Shown piece after piece: positions 1 through 9,282 of a stretch of 64,000 bases of DNA. Positions within the stretch are counted from its first letter, which is position 1. Every line of letters begins with the position of its first letter. The position numbers were made by a program, and so were the translations under genes. The notes under the pieces are model-generated. The model was not told the DNA's origin. It made no database searches and was given only the letters and a program-made list of their open reading frames with translations. Origin of the DNA: Acidobacteriota bacterium (GTDB lineage: Bacteria > Acidobacteriota > Terriglobia > Acidiferrales > UBA7541); contig QHYE01000033.1 of assembly GCA_003224055.1 (NCBI GenBank), positions 1 to 64,000 of the forward strand. Direction: 5' to 3'.

Positions 1-513
1 GCCGATGAGAATGGCTTCGTTTGGAGAGGCGGCGAATTCGCGCAAAATCGTATTGGCGCCGAGTGGATCCGGTTTTTTTGTTTCAAAACTATTGCCGCCA
101 TAGACCGCGCGAAAATATTTGGCGAGGCCGAGGCCTTCGAGAATGCGCACGCTGACGCGCACCGGCTTGTTCGTCAGGACGGCCATCGGATAAGCAGAGA
201 GATGTTCGAGCGCTTCGGGCACGCCCGGATAGGCGCGCGTGTTGTCCAGTTTGTGCTCGTTGTAGTGGGACAGGAAAAATTGCAGTGCCCGCTCACATTC
301 CTGGTCGCCTGCGTTCCCGCCCAACGCGCGCCGGACCAGTTGCGGCGCGCCGTGGCCGATGTAGCCAGAGATGGTGTCCTCGTGCAGCTCCTCGCGGCCC
401 ATTTCTCGCAGCATGGCGTTGACGGAGAGGATCAAGTCGCGCTGGGAATCGATGAGCGTGCCGTCGAGGTCAAAGATCATCGCGCGCACGGATGAAAATT
501 TCGGGGCAGCCAT
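1..513 (-). CDS. HAD-family hydrolase, phosphoglycolate phosphatase-like (3' end runs off window)
   Basis: Reverse strand from ATG at 513 reads MAAPKFSSVRAMIFDLDGTLIDSQRDLI..., with HAD motif I DLDGT and a later LTNKP; open to the window edge. Confidence 0.85.
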   Translation of the reverse strand, partial: MAAPKFSSVRAMIFDLDGTLIDSQRDLILSVNAMLREMGREELHEDTISGYIGHGAPQLVRRALGGNAGDQECERALQFFLSHYNEHKLDNTRAYPGVPEALEHLSAYPMAVLTNKPVRVSVRILEGLGLAKYFRAVYGGNSFETKKPDPLGANTILREFAASPNEAILIG

Positions 514-669
514 GAACCGGATATTGTAATACGGCTGCGTCTCGCCGGAGGTCACACATCCCGCTTCAAATTCACATGAAAAATTAATGCTCCGGATTTT
601 TCGGAATTCCCGCCGGTTCGCGTAAAATAAAGGATTCTGCAAGCGGCACAAAACGAGACCGGAGAATTC

Positions 670-2013
670 ATGGCCCAGGTTTACCCCTTCCGCGCGTTTC
701 GCTACAACCCGGAGCGCGCGCCCTTCGACCGCGTCCTGACGCAGCCTTACGACAAGATTTCTGCGGCGATGCAGGAAAAGTATTACGCCGCGGACCCGCA
801 CAACCTGATTGCCGTGGAGAAGGGCCGGGCGTATCCGGACGACACGCCCCAGAATAATGTGTACACGCGCGCGGGGGCGGCGATCGAAGATTGGATTCGC
901 AACAATATTATCGTGCAGGATTCCGCTCCGTCGTTTTATGCGTACACGCAGGAATATGCGGTGCCGGAAACGGAAGAACGCCGCACGCGGCGCGGATTTA
1001 TCGGCGCGGGAAAGCTGGAAGAATATTCCGCGGGGGTAGTCTTCCGGCACGAACATACGCTTTCCGGGCCCAAGGCCGACCGCCTGGAGCTGCTGCGGCA
1101 CACGAAGATGCACACGGGGCAGCTTTTCATGCTGTACTCGGATCCGCAGCGGCGCATTGATGGAATTTTGGCGGAGGCCGAATCGTCCGCCGCGCCTGCC
1201 ACGGAGATGCGCGATGAATACGGCGTGGTGCACCGGCTGTGGGTGATTGCGGATCCGCAGCGCGTGGCGGCGATCCAGAAAGCGATGGAGGACCAGAAGC
1301 TGGTGATTGCCGACGGGCATCACCGCTACGAGACGGCGCTGAACTACCACAAGGAGCGCCCCACGCACGCGGGAAGGATCGATCCCAATGCGCCGTCCGC
1401 GCGCGCCATGATGAGCTTTTTCAATACGCGGAGCGAAGGGCTGACGATATTGCCGGGGCACCGCGTGGCGGCGCACGTTCATGATTTTTCGTGGAGCGGC
1501 GTGAGGCGCTATCTGGAGCCGTGGTTTGCGGCGGAAGCGTTTCCGTTTTCCAGCGAGGAGAAGAGAGCAGAAGCGCAGAAAAAGTTTCTCGGGAAACTCG
1601 TAAGCGCGCGCCAGAAACGAGGGATCGGCGTTTATCCGGCAGCGGAGCCGCAGAAGCGCGCGTTCTACGTATTGACGCTGCGTGACGGCGTCAACCTGGC
1701 GCAACTGCTGCCGAGCGTTTCGCCGCTGCAACGCGAACTGGACGTGGTGCTGCTGCACGAAGGAATCCTGGAGCCCGCACTGGGCATCACGCCGCAAGCG
1801 GTGGCGGCGGAAGCGAACCTGACGTATGAGCGGGAAGCGAGCGCGGCGCTGGACGCCGTGGACAGCGGGCGCGCGCAAATTTCGTTTCTGCTGAATCCCT
1901 GCGATGTCGAGCAGGTAATGAAAATCGCCACGTCGGGCGAAGTGATGCCGCAAAAATCCACGGACTTCTATCCCAAGCTGATGAGCGGGATAACGATGTA
2001 TCGAGTGGATTAA
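670..2013 (+). CDS. DUF1015 family protein
   Basis: 447 aa ORF; MAQVYPFRAFRYNPERAPFDRVLTQPYDKIS and VIADGHHRYETAL are typical of DUF1015. Confidence 0.85.
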   Translation: MAQVYPFRAFRYNPERAPFDRVLTQPYDKISAAMQEKYYAADPHNLIAVEKGRAYPDDTPQNNVYTRAGAAIEDWIRNNIIVQDSAPSFYAYTQEYAVPETEERRTRRGFIGAGKLEEYSAGVVFRHEHTLSGPKADRLELLRHTKMHTGQLFMLYSDPQRRIDGILAEAESSAAPATEMRDEYGVVHRLWVIADPQRVAAIQKAMEDQKLVIADGHHRYETALNYHKERPTHAGRIDPNAPSARAMMSFFNTRSEGLTILPGHRVAAHVHDFSWSGVRRYLEPWFAAEAFPFSSEEKRAEAQKKFLGKLVSARQKRGIGVYPAAEPQKRAFYVLTLRDGVNLAQLLPSVSPLQRELDVVLLHEGILEPALGITPQAVAAEANLTYEREASAALDAVDSGRAQISFLLNPCDVEQVMKIATSGEVMPQKSTDFYPKLMSGITMYRVD

Positions 2014-2529
2014 AGGACGTCTGCACGCAGGAAGGTTTGAAGGTTTAAGGGTTAAAGAGAGATCCTTCTCTCCGATCGTCGTTCAGGACAGACACCCCTT
2101 ACCGGGTGTCTGGTTAACCATAACAGTCCCTCCCCCCTATGTTTTTTGTAAGTGTTGCATCTAAAGGATTTAGGTTTACTGTAAGTCCTTTGTTTTCGAC
2201 ACTTGCGAGAGGGCTCGTAAGTGTGGAATCTAAACAGGTTACAGGCATGAAATTTTGATGGTTCCAGTTGCGAACTATTGGAGGGTTCGAGTAGGCAGGG
2301 AGACGCGAGCCGGGTGGGGGAAGCGGTTTGAAGTCTGGCAAGCACGGGGGAGAATAGCATGCCGGTCTTGATAGGTTAACTAACTAGAAGGAAGGGAATG
2401 GAAGAAATTGAGGTTTGGACGGCTGTATAGGCGGGATGAACGGATCGGGCGGATCGGAAATGCGGAAGAGACATCTGCGCGGTTCCTTGAAACAGCGATG
2501 GCTGCGAATGTGAGTCGTTATCAGGGGAG

Positions 2530-2967
2530 ATGCGGGTGATGCTTGAAGTTGCTCAGTTGCGAGATTTTGCGAAGCGCTATACGGCAGCGTGGTGCAGCCG
2601 GGAGGCCGCGAGCGTGGCCGCGTTTTTCGCGCCGAACGGCTCGCTCAGCGTCAATGGCGCTCTGGCTGCCGGGCGCGGCGCCATCACCGACGTGGCGCAG
2701 GGATTCATGACCGCGTTTCCGGACATGGAGTTGCAAATGGACGACGTCCGTATTGAAGGCGACCGCGCGGTGTACCACTGGACGTTTATCGGCACTAACA
2801 ACGGGCCGGGGGGAACTGGGCATCGGGTTCGGTTCAGCGGCTTCGAAAAGTGGAGGATGGGAGAGGATGGACTCATTGCGGAGTCGCAGGGCCAGTTCGA
2901 TAGCGCCGACTACCAACGTCAAGTGGAACGCGGCGTGGAGAAGTCCCGGTTGGAAGGCAGAAACTAG
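2530..2967 (+). CDS. SnoaL-like / NTF2-like polyketide cyclase family protein
   Basis: 145 aa ORF; YTAAWCSREAASVAAFFAPNGSLSVNG...FPDMELQMDDVRIEGDRAVYHWTFIGTNNGPGGTG pattern. Confidence 0.7.
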   Translation: MRVMLEVAQLRDFAKRYTAAWCSREAASVAAFFAPNGSLSVNGALAAGRGAITDVAQGFMTAFPDMELQMDDVRIEGDRAVYHWTFIGTNNGPGGTGHRVRFSGFEKWRMGEDGLIAESQGQFDSADYQRQVERGVEKSRLEGRN

Positions 2968-2999
2968 AAATCAGAAACTAGAAATTGGAAAGTAGAAAG
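2958..2999. repeat. Three tandem 14-mers (cagaaactagaaat x2, then diverged tggaaagtagaaag)
   Basis: Direct reading; the first unit contains the stop codon of the SnoaL-like gene. Confidence 0.8.
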
Positions 3000-3037
3000 C
3001 GGAGACGTGAAGTCGCCGGTACATGAACACCGGAAGG

Positions 3038-3182
3038 GCCGGACTAAAGTCCGGCGTCTACATAGGAGAAGAACGGAATCACCGGTCTGAAGACCGGCCT
3101 CTACATAAGAGAAGAGCGGCCCGCCTCGGAAGGCGGCCGCTACAACGATCAAAGAGAGGGCACGATATATCGTGCCCCTACA
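3038..3182 (+). repeat. Array of four short palindromes with different stems, each followed by CTACA
   Basis: gccggactaaagtccggc-gt-ctaca (3038-3062); accggtctgaagaccggc-ct-ctaca (3081-3105); ccgcctcggaaggcgg-ccg-ctaca (3121-3144); gggcacgatatatcgtgccc-ctaca (3158-3182). Confidence 0.85.
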
Positions 3183-3198
3183 CAAAGAAAAGCGCAGA

Positions 3199-3245
3199 GC
3201 ACAGCCCCGTTCGGCAGGCTCAGGGCAGGCAAGAGTGGCTGTGCC
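3199..3245. repeat. Hairpin gcacagcc...ggctgtgc enclosing cccgttcggcaggctcagggcaggc
   Basis: 8-bp inverted arms at 3199-3206 and 3237-3244, directly after the CTACA array. Confidence 0.55.
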
Positions 3246-3323
3246 ACGAGGACGTAGAGAGACACGATCCATCAGCAAGCGCTTCAATGACACAAAACCC
3301 TGCGCCGAGAAGATTTTCTGTGA

Positions 3324-4016
3324 CTATTTTTTCCCTCTTGGTTTTCGTTCGGCGAAGGTGAGGGCGTCTTCGATGATCTTAGCGATGCGGCGGTCGCGGG
3401 CTTCGGGAGTGCGGTAATAGAAGATGGCGAGCAGGTTGCCGCGCCGGTGCGTCGGGGACATACGCTGCCATCCGGCGAGGGCGCGAGGCTCGCGTGCGAA
3501 GGCGAGCTTCAGGATGGGCGGGAGTTCGCGCTCGGCTTCCATGGTGGCCATCAATTGCTCGGCAGCTTGTTCAGCGCGGCGCACGCGAGCCTCTGCGCTC
3601 TTTACTTGCACGACCCGGTCGGTGATCCATTTGCAGGTGGAATAGTTGAGCTGGTCGAACCAGCGCCGGAGCGAACGGTCTTCGTTGAGGATGCGCTGAA
3701 GTTCCGCGGGCACGGTGGCGACGCGTTTTTCCATGTCTGGCTCGAGGCGGAATTGCGCCACCGAGCCGGGGCGCGCGGCGGCGCCGGCCTGCATGCGCTT
3801 GTTGACGAGCAGGTAGTGGTAACCCTTGCCGGTGGGGAAGAGCGAGGTGCGAAAGGCGAAGCCGTTGATTTCCCCTTTCACCTTCAGCATACCGCGCGTT
3901 CCCCAGACTTTGGGGACGTCGAGCGGAATGCGGACGATAACCCAGCCGAGGTTTGACGGCATGCGCTCGAGCGTGGCTTTGAAGGATTTTGAAACCGGCT
4001 TAGAAGCGCTCTTCAT
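3324..4016 (-). CDS. DUF1905 / YdeI-type (OmpD-associated) domain protein
   Basis: 230 aa; N-terminal KATLERMPSNLGWVIVRIPLDVPKVWGTRGMLKVKGEINGFAFRTSLFP (DUF1905-like) and C-terminal YdeI-like repeat. Confidence 0.75.
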   Translation of the reverse strand: MKSASKPVSKSFKATLERMPSNLGWVIVRIPLDVPKVWGTRGMLKVKGEINGFAFRTSLFPTGKGYHYLLVNKRMQAGAAARPGSVAQFRLEPDMEKRVATVPAELQRILNEDRSLRRWFDQLNYSTCKWITDRVVQVKSAEARVRRAEQAAEQLMATMEAERELPPILKLAFAREPRALAGWQRMSPTHRRGNLLAIFYYRTPEARDRRIAKIIEDALTFAERKPRGKK

Positions 4017-4043
4017 GGCGGCGTGGCGAGGAAAAGGGAAGAC

Positions 4044-4069
4044 GGCAGGGCTAAAGCCCTGCCGCTACA
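4044..4069 (+). repeat. Palindrome + CTACA unit (ggcagggctaaagccctgcc-g-ctaca)
   Basis: Direct reading; same layout as the 3038-3182 units. Confidence 0.8.
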
Positions 4070-4088
4070 AAGTCAAGATGCAGGCGAT

Positions 4089-4436
4089 TTACTTCGCGAA
4101 GCTGCGGACGGCTTCGGCTTCGGTGTTGAACACATCGAAGACGGTCAGCAGCTTGGTGATTTGCAGGACTTCCTGGAACTTGCTGCCGAGGTGGCAGAGG
4201 CGCAGCGCGGCACCCTGCGACTTTACGCTGTGATGCGCGGCGACGAGCGTGCCGAGCCCGGCGCTGTCGATAAAGGTGACGTTGTCCATGTTCAGGACGA
4301 TTTTCTTCTTGCCTTCCGCGATCAGGCCTTTCACTTTTTCGCGCAGCGCGTTGCTTTCCTCGCCGAGCACAATCCGCCCGTCCAGGGCCACCACGGAGAC
4401 GCCATCCACTTCGCGATTCGTCATCTTCAAAGCCAC
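4089..4436 (-). CDS. STAS-domain anti-sigma factor antagonist
   Basis: MTNREVDGVSVVALDGRIVLGEESNALREKVKGLIAEGKKKIVLNMDNVTFIDSAGLGTLVAAHHS; IDSAGLG is the STAS phosphoserine-loop motif. GTG start at 4436 preceded by GAGGAAA; the ORF is open to 4475. Confidence 0.85.
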   Translation of the reverse strand: MALKMTNREVDGVSVVALDGRIVLGEESNALREKVKGLIAEGKKKIVLNMDNVTFIDSAGLGTLVAAHHSVKSQGAALRLCHLGSKFQEVLQITKLLTVFDVFNTEAEAVRSFAK

Positions 4437-4499
4437 GTTATTTTCCTCCTCATCGGAAACGGGTTCCGGCGGCAACCCGGGCCGGAGCCGTCAAGGATA

Positions 4500-4742
4500 T
4501 CAGTAATAGTCCGCACAGGACATGTAATAACCGCAGACCGGACAGATCAACTTGCACCGCCGCGATTCCAAACGCTGCGAGCAGACGGGACAGTACCGCG
4601 AAGCATCTTCGGTCCGGGCTGGCTGGCTCAGGCTTCCCTGCGCGGGCGCAGCCGATTGAACTGCGGCCTGTGCTGCTTCACCGAGGACCTGACCCACATC
4701 CCGCTTCGGGGTGCGTTCCACAGCGCGACGGTTATAGCACAT
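4500..4742 (-). CDS. small zinc-ribbon protein
   Basis: C-terminal YCPVCSQRLESRRCKLICPVCGYYMSCADYY; start chosen at the internal ATG at 4742. Confidence 0.5.
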   Translation of the reverse strand: MCYNRRAVERTPKRDVGQVLGEAAQAAVQSAAPAQGSLSQPARTEDASRYCPVCSQRLESRRCKLICPVCGYYMSCADYY

Positions 4743-4864
4743 CCCCCGGCAAGGGAAAAGCTCGGCGGGGCGAGCTCTGGCCGGGCTTGAAACCTGAGGG
4801 GTCTGGGGCGCATCTTTATTAATGTAATGTAAGATCCGGTAGGCAGGGTCTCCAGGTGGGTACC

Positions 4865-5635
4865 ATGGTCCGGCCAATTCTGCTCGCAAGTTTTGCGGCG
4901 TTTTTTCCCCTGAGTGTGCATGCGCAAGGCCGGGCGATGATGCCGGCGGCGTCCCATGCCGTGGCTGCTGCTCCAAGGGCTGTCGCGCATGCGGCACCGC
5001 CGATGGTTTCCCGGGCTATGCCGACGGCGAGAATCGTTGTTAGGACGGGCATTCCTAGACCGCGGATAGCGTCGTCATCGGCGGGACGGGTTACGCGGAG
5101 GGCAGGAGGCACTCACCACAGTGCCGGGGCCACCGCTTTCACTTCGGATTTCGTTCCCGTGCCGGGGCTAGGATTTGACATGACGCACTTGGCGGCGACA
5201 CGCGGCCCGGAAGCAGTTGGCGCAGGCAGGCATCGGCGACAGGAACCAATTCTTTTTCCATTTATTGACGGCGGATTTTTTCTGCCCAGCTCGCCTGTAG
5301 TTGTGGAAGAGGCCGCCGCGCCGGAAGCGCCGGGGGAAGAAAATGCGGAAACCGAAGTTGCGGAGAGGCCGCGGCACGCGCGGGTGATGCAAGCCGCGCC
5401 GGCGCCACCTCAAGTTGAGGAAGCAAGCGCAGCCCCGCGTCAGACGGAAGAATTTGTTTTTGTGCGCCGGGATGGCACGGTGTTTTTTGCGGTGGCGTAT
5501 GCGTGGGAAAACGGAGTGCTGCGGTACGTGACGAGCGAAGGATTGCGGCGCAGCGTTGCACGCGAGACGCTGGACCTGAACGCGACGCAACAATTCAACG
5601 AACAGCGCGGATTGAATTTTCGATTGCCCGCTTGA
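4865..5635 (+). CDS. hypothetical secreted protein
   Basis: N-terminal signal-like MVRPILLASFAAFFPLSVHAQ; Ala/Pro-rich middle; no recognised domain. ORF opens at 4856. Confidence 0.55.
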   Translation: MVRPILLASFAAFFPLSVHAQGRAMMPAASHAVAAAPRAVAHAAPPMVSRAMPTARIVVRTGIPRPRIASSSAGRVTRRAGGTHHSAGATAFTSDFVPVPGLGFDMTHLAATRGPEAVGAGRHRRQEPILFPFIDGGFFLPSSPVVVEEAAAPEAPGEENAETEVAERPRHARVMQAAPAPPQVEEASAAPRQTEEFVFVRRDGTVFFAVAYAWENGVLRYVTSEGLRRSVARETLDLNATQQFNEQRGLNFRLPA

Positions 5636-5638
5636 ACG

Positions 5639-6613
5639 CTACTTCTTGGCCGGCTCGGGCATGACGTAACCGGAAACCGCGGGAAGGCCGGCCCTCTCCA
5701 ACTGCACGGTGGTGTGCTCGATTCCAAAATCCTGTGAAGCTTTGCGCTTAATGGAGGCGAGCAAGTGTTCGCACTCGTCAAGGTGCATGTCTGGGATGCG
5801 CGCGTGGAGGCTGAGCGCGTGGTGGCCGCCGCCGAGGGACCAGAGGTGAACGTCATGGACTTCCTGCACGCCTTCGATGGTGAGCATGGCGCGAGCGACT
5901 TCTTCCAAGCGCAGTTCACGCGGACGGCCTTCGAGAAGGATGTGCGAGGATTCGCGCAGGATGCCGATGCTCGACCACAACACAAGCAATCCGATGGCGA
6001 GGCCGAGGAGCGGATCAATCCAGTGCGCGCCGGTGACGTGAATGACGACCGCGCCGGCGATGATGGCGATGTTCGAAAGGGCATCACCGAAATTGTGGAT
6101 CAGGATGCTGCGCAGATTGAGATCGCCGCGACCGCGGACGAGCGCCAGAGTGATGCCGCCGTTCACGGCGAGAGCGGCGACGGAAGTCCAGATCATCCAG
6201 CTCTCGACGACGGTGACGGGAGCGCGGAATCGTTCGATGGCTTCATAGCCGAGCCAGAGCGAAAGTAAAACAAGGACAGACGCATTGGTGTAGGCAGCAA
6301 GAGTGCCGGCGCGGTGATAGCCGTAGGTTTTTTCGCTGTCAGCGGGACGCTGCGCGTAGCGCATGGCGAGATAGGAAATGCCGATGGCGGGAACGTCGGA
6401 AAGATTGTGAACCGCATCGTTCAGGAGGGCGACGCTGCGGCCCAGGATGCCGCCGAAAACTTCCGCGACGACAAGGCCGAGAGTGGCGGCCATGGCCCAG
6501 CCCATCACGGCAGGGCGAAGCGTAGGGTGAGCGTGATTATGATTGAGGTCATGCGAATGACCCGGGTGATCGTGGCCGTGAGAATGCGCGCCCATCCTCA
6601 CCATTCTACTCAC
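5639..6613 (-). CDS. cation diffusion facilitator (CDF) family transporter
   Basis: His-rich N-terminus HSHGHDHPGHSHDLNHNHAH; LLNDAVHNLSDVPAIGISYLAMRYAQRPADSEKTYGYHRAGTLAAYTNA is CDF-typical. Confidence 0.92.
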   Translation of the reverse strand: MSRMVRMGAHSHGHDHPGHSHDLNHNHAHPTLRPAVMGWAMAATLGLVVAEVFGGILGRSVALLNDAVHNLSDVPAIGISYLAMRYAQRPADSEKTYGYHRAGTLAAYTNASVLVLLSLWLGYEAIERFRAPVTVVESWMIWTSVAALAVNGGITLALVRGRGDLNLRSILIHNFGDALSNIAIIAGAVVIHVTGAHWIDPLLGLAIGLLVLWSSIGILRESSHILLEGRPRELRLEEVARAMLTIEGVQEVHDVHLWSLGGGHHALSLHARIPDMHLDECEHLLASIKRKASQDFGIEHTTVQLERAGLPAVSGYVMPEPAKK

Positions 6614-6779
6614 TCGATGGACGCTCCGCAGCCTTCCTCCGCGCTTATTAGGCAGTTTGACACGCCCCCTCCGCGAATGGATTGACGCTCCTCCCGGCGA
6701 CTGCGACCATGAAACGAGCTTCCCGTTCTGCGCGTGTTGGCGCGGAATGAGCCTTCACACGGGGATTTGCATTCAGGCA

Positions 6780-7949
6780 ATGACGGTTCCCATAGCAAAA
6801 TTGAGCTTTTGGGGCGTGCGCGGATCCACGCCGACGGTGGACCCGGCGACGTGGCGCTACGGAGGAAACACGCCTTGCCTGGAGCTGATTGCGCCGGACG
6901 GCACGCAATTCATCCTGGATTGCGGGACAGGGCTGCGAATGCTGGGGAGCCGCTGGGCGGCGCCGAACGGCGGGAAAAATCCCGAGACGCATATTTTCGT
7001 GACGCACTACCACTGGGATCACATCCAGGGGATTCCGTTTTTCTCTCCGTTGTATGTGGAAAGCAACGAATTTCATTTTTACAGCTTTCGTTCGAAATAT
7101 CTGGGGCGTGACAGCTTGAAGCAGGTGTTTGAAGCGCAGATGGCGCTGCCGTATTTTCCGGTGGACATGTCCGCGATGAACGCGAAGCGGAAGTTCAAGG
7201 AAGTGGATGGCGGGGATTCCTTCACGATCCGGGAAAATAAAATTACGGCGCGGTGGCTGAACCATCCGCAGGGATGCCTGGGATTTCGAATCGAAACGCC
7301 AGGGGGGACGGTGGCGTACGCGACGGACAACGAACCGGGCGACGCCAAGCTGGATGCAAGCCTGCGCGAACTGGCGGCGGGCGCGGACATTTTTATTAAT
7401 GATGCGCAATTCACACCGGAACAACTGGCGACGACGAGGAAAGGATGGGGACACTCGTCCTGGCTGGAAGGAGTGCGCGTGGCGCGCGAGGTGGGGGCAA
7501 AGACGCTGGTGCTCTTTCATCATGATCCGGATTCCACGGATCGCATGGTGGATTTGCTGCTGAAGCGGGCTCGGGAAGAGTTCGATTCCGTTTTTGCGGC
7601 GAGCGAAGGCATGGTGATCACGCTGGGAGCGCCGGGCGAAGGCGTGCAGGCGCACATGCCGGGAACGCGCACGGCGTTGCGGCGCGAGGCGCAATTCCAT
7701 GCCAAGGTTTCCGGGCTGACGGAAGGCGGAAAGGCGTTCGAGGAAGAAACGATGGTGCGCGATCTTTCGTTGCAGGGCGCGCTGATTTCGCTAAAGCACT
7801 TGCCGCAATTGCAATCGGAGCTGCAAGTGACGATGGAGGCGCCGGGGGAGAATGGCGTGCAGGCAATGAAGTTGCGAGGTTACGTCGTGAGAATCGATGA
7901 GGGAGCAGACAAGGGGCATGTGGCGGTAGGGGTGGTGTTCACGGATTAA
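6780..7949 (+). CDS. MBL-fold metallohydrolase fused to a C-terminal PilZ-like domain
   Basis: MTVPIAKLSFWGVRGSTPT...VTHYHWDHIQGIPFF (HxHxDH-type motif); C-terminus RREAQFHAKVSGL...MVRDLSLQGALISLK...GYVVRIDEGADKGHVAVGVVFTD resembles PilZ. Start at the internal ATG. Confidence 0.8.
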   Translation: MTVPIAKLSFWGVRGSTPTVDPATWRYGGNTPCLELIAPDGTQFILDCGTGLRMLGSRWAAPNGGKNPETHIFVTHYHWDHIQGIPFFSPLYVESNEFHFYSFRSKYLGRDSLKQVFEAQMALPYFPVDMSAMNAKRKFKEVDGGDSFTIRENKITARWLNHPQGCLGFRIETPGGTVAYATDNEPGDAKLDASLRELAAGADIFINDAQFTPEQLATTRKGWGHSSWLEGVRVAREVGAKTLVLFHHDPDSTDRMVDLLLKRAREEFDSVFAASEGMVITLGAPGEGVQAHMPGTRTALRREAQFHAKVSGLTEGGKAFEEETMVRDLSLQGALISLKHLPQLQSELQVTMEAPGENGVQAMKLRGYVVRIDEGADKGHVAVGVVFTD

Positions 7950-8064
7950 TTCGAAAGCTCAAGCGCTGTCGATTTGCTAAGCATGGGCGCCCCGATGTGA
8001 TTGGGACGCCCCTGTTGCTTTCTTGGCTTGGTCGCGCTGCTCCTGTAGGCTGAGGGAACTGACT

Positions 8065-9159
8065 ATGGCTGAGAAGATAGCAAACTTTGTTCCCGTGAGT
8101 GTGTTGGACAAGCGGAAGCCGACGAAGCGTGAGATCTTGCGCGGGCTGGTGCGGCAGGCGCCGTTTGTGGCGAAGAATTTTCAGCTTTATTTTCGAAACG
8201 CGTGGCGGCGGAAAATTCTACGGACGAAAGTGGTGGCGCCGTATGCCGTTACGTTTTACGTCACGCACAAATGTAACCTGGCCTGCAGTTACTGCACACA
8301 AAAAGAGCCGGATGTTTTCAGCGACGAATTGCCCACGGCCACCACGATTGGGCTGCTGAGACGTATTCGAAAAGAGACGGATTCCATCGTCATTACCGGC
8401 GGAGAGCCGACGCTGCGGGCGGATATCGAGGAGCTGGTGGAAGCGGCGCGGTTCGAATGCAAGTACCGCTCGCTATTGCTGATCACGAACGGGACATTGT
8501 TGGACCGGAAGCCGCGAATACTACGCGCGGTCACGGGGCTGGTGGTGAGCCTGGATGCTTTGGCGGCCGATCCGACGAATCCGCTTTCGAAACCGGCGGC
8601 GCTGCCGAAAGTGCTGGAGAACCTGGCGCTGGCGAAGGAGCAGCTGGGCAGCCCGCGGCGCATCACGATCAGCACGGTGATTGAGGAATGGAACATTGGC
8701 GAGGTAGAACGACTGCTGGATTGGTGCGGCGAGCAGGGGTTTGTGTTTGCGGCGCAATCGGCGCAGATGGAAAAGATGCCGAATCTGGCGCTGCTGAAGA
8801 AGGCGCGGTATCAGGCGCTGGTGGACAAGATCATCGAACGACGGCGCAGCGGGCTGCAGCCGATCAACGGCACGCCGAGGACGATCGAGACGCTGCTGCG
8901 GTTTGGGGATTTCGAATGCTATCCGACGATGTTTCCGCGGGTGTATCCGAATGGAGATGTTTTTTATCCTTGCGAGCCGCTGCACAAGGTGGCAGGGAAC
9001 TTGCTGCGGGATGGGTCGCTGAAGAAGATTTTTGCGCGCGGGAAGAAAATCTATGGGGATATTCCGCCATGCCAGGGGGTTTGCTACTTGTTCGGGAATG
9101 TGCTTTCACATTATTACGTGAATGATTTTTGGGGGCTGGCGGGGGATTTTATTCAATGA
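8065..9159 (+). CDS. radical SAM protein
   Basis: FYVTHKCNLACSYCTQKEP (CxxxCxxC), ITGGEPTLR; C-terminal Cys residues ECYPT...YPCEPL...PPCQGVC. Confidence 0.88.
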   Translation: MAEKIANFVPVSVLDKRKPTKREILRGLVRQAPFVAKNFQLYFRNAWRRKILRTKVVAPYAVTFYVTHKCNLACSYCTQKEPDVFSDELPTATTIGLLRRIRKETDSIVITGGEPTLRADIEELVEAARFECKYRSLLLITNGTLLDRKPRILRAVTGLVVSLDALAADPTNPLSKPAALPKVLENLALAKEQLGSPRRITISTVIEEWNIGEVERLLDWCGEQGFVFAAQSAQMEKMPNLALLKKARYQALVDKIIERRRSGLQPINGTPRTIETLLRFGDFECYPTMFPRVYPNGDVFYPCEPLHKVAGNLLRDGSLKKIFARGKKIYGDIPPCQGVCYLFGNVLSHYYVNDFWGLAGDFIQ

Positions 9160-9282
9160 CTGGCGCGCGTGAGATTCCTTTGTGCATGGGCTGAAAGCAG
9201 AAGAGAGAAACTTTAACGCAGAGGGCACTAAGGAGGCGCAGAGGACGCGGAGACAGATTACAGAAAGCTTGCGGCGTGCTCG

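Noticed and set aside
3038-3182. Regularly spaced repeats as a possible CRISPR array
   Set aside because: The palindromic stems differ from unit to unit and only a 5-nt tail is constant; there is no repeat/spacer structure and no cas genes nearby.
9205-9262. 'aacgcagagggcactaaggaggcgcagaggacgcgg' as a novel repeat
   Set aside because: Degenerate purine-rich microrepeat of a kind common in environmental genomes, with a single instance here; not enough to call a feature.
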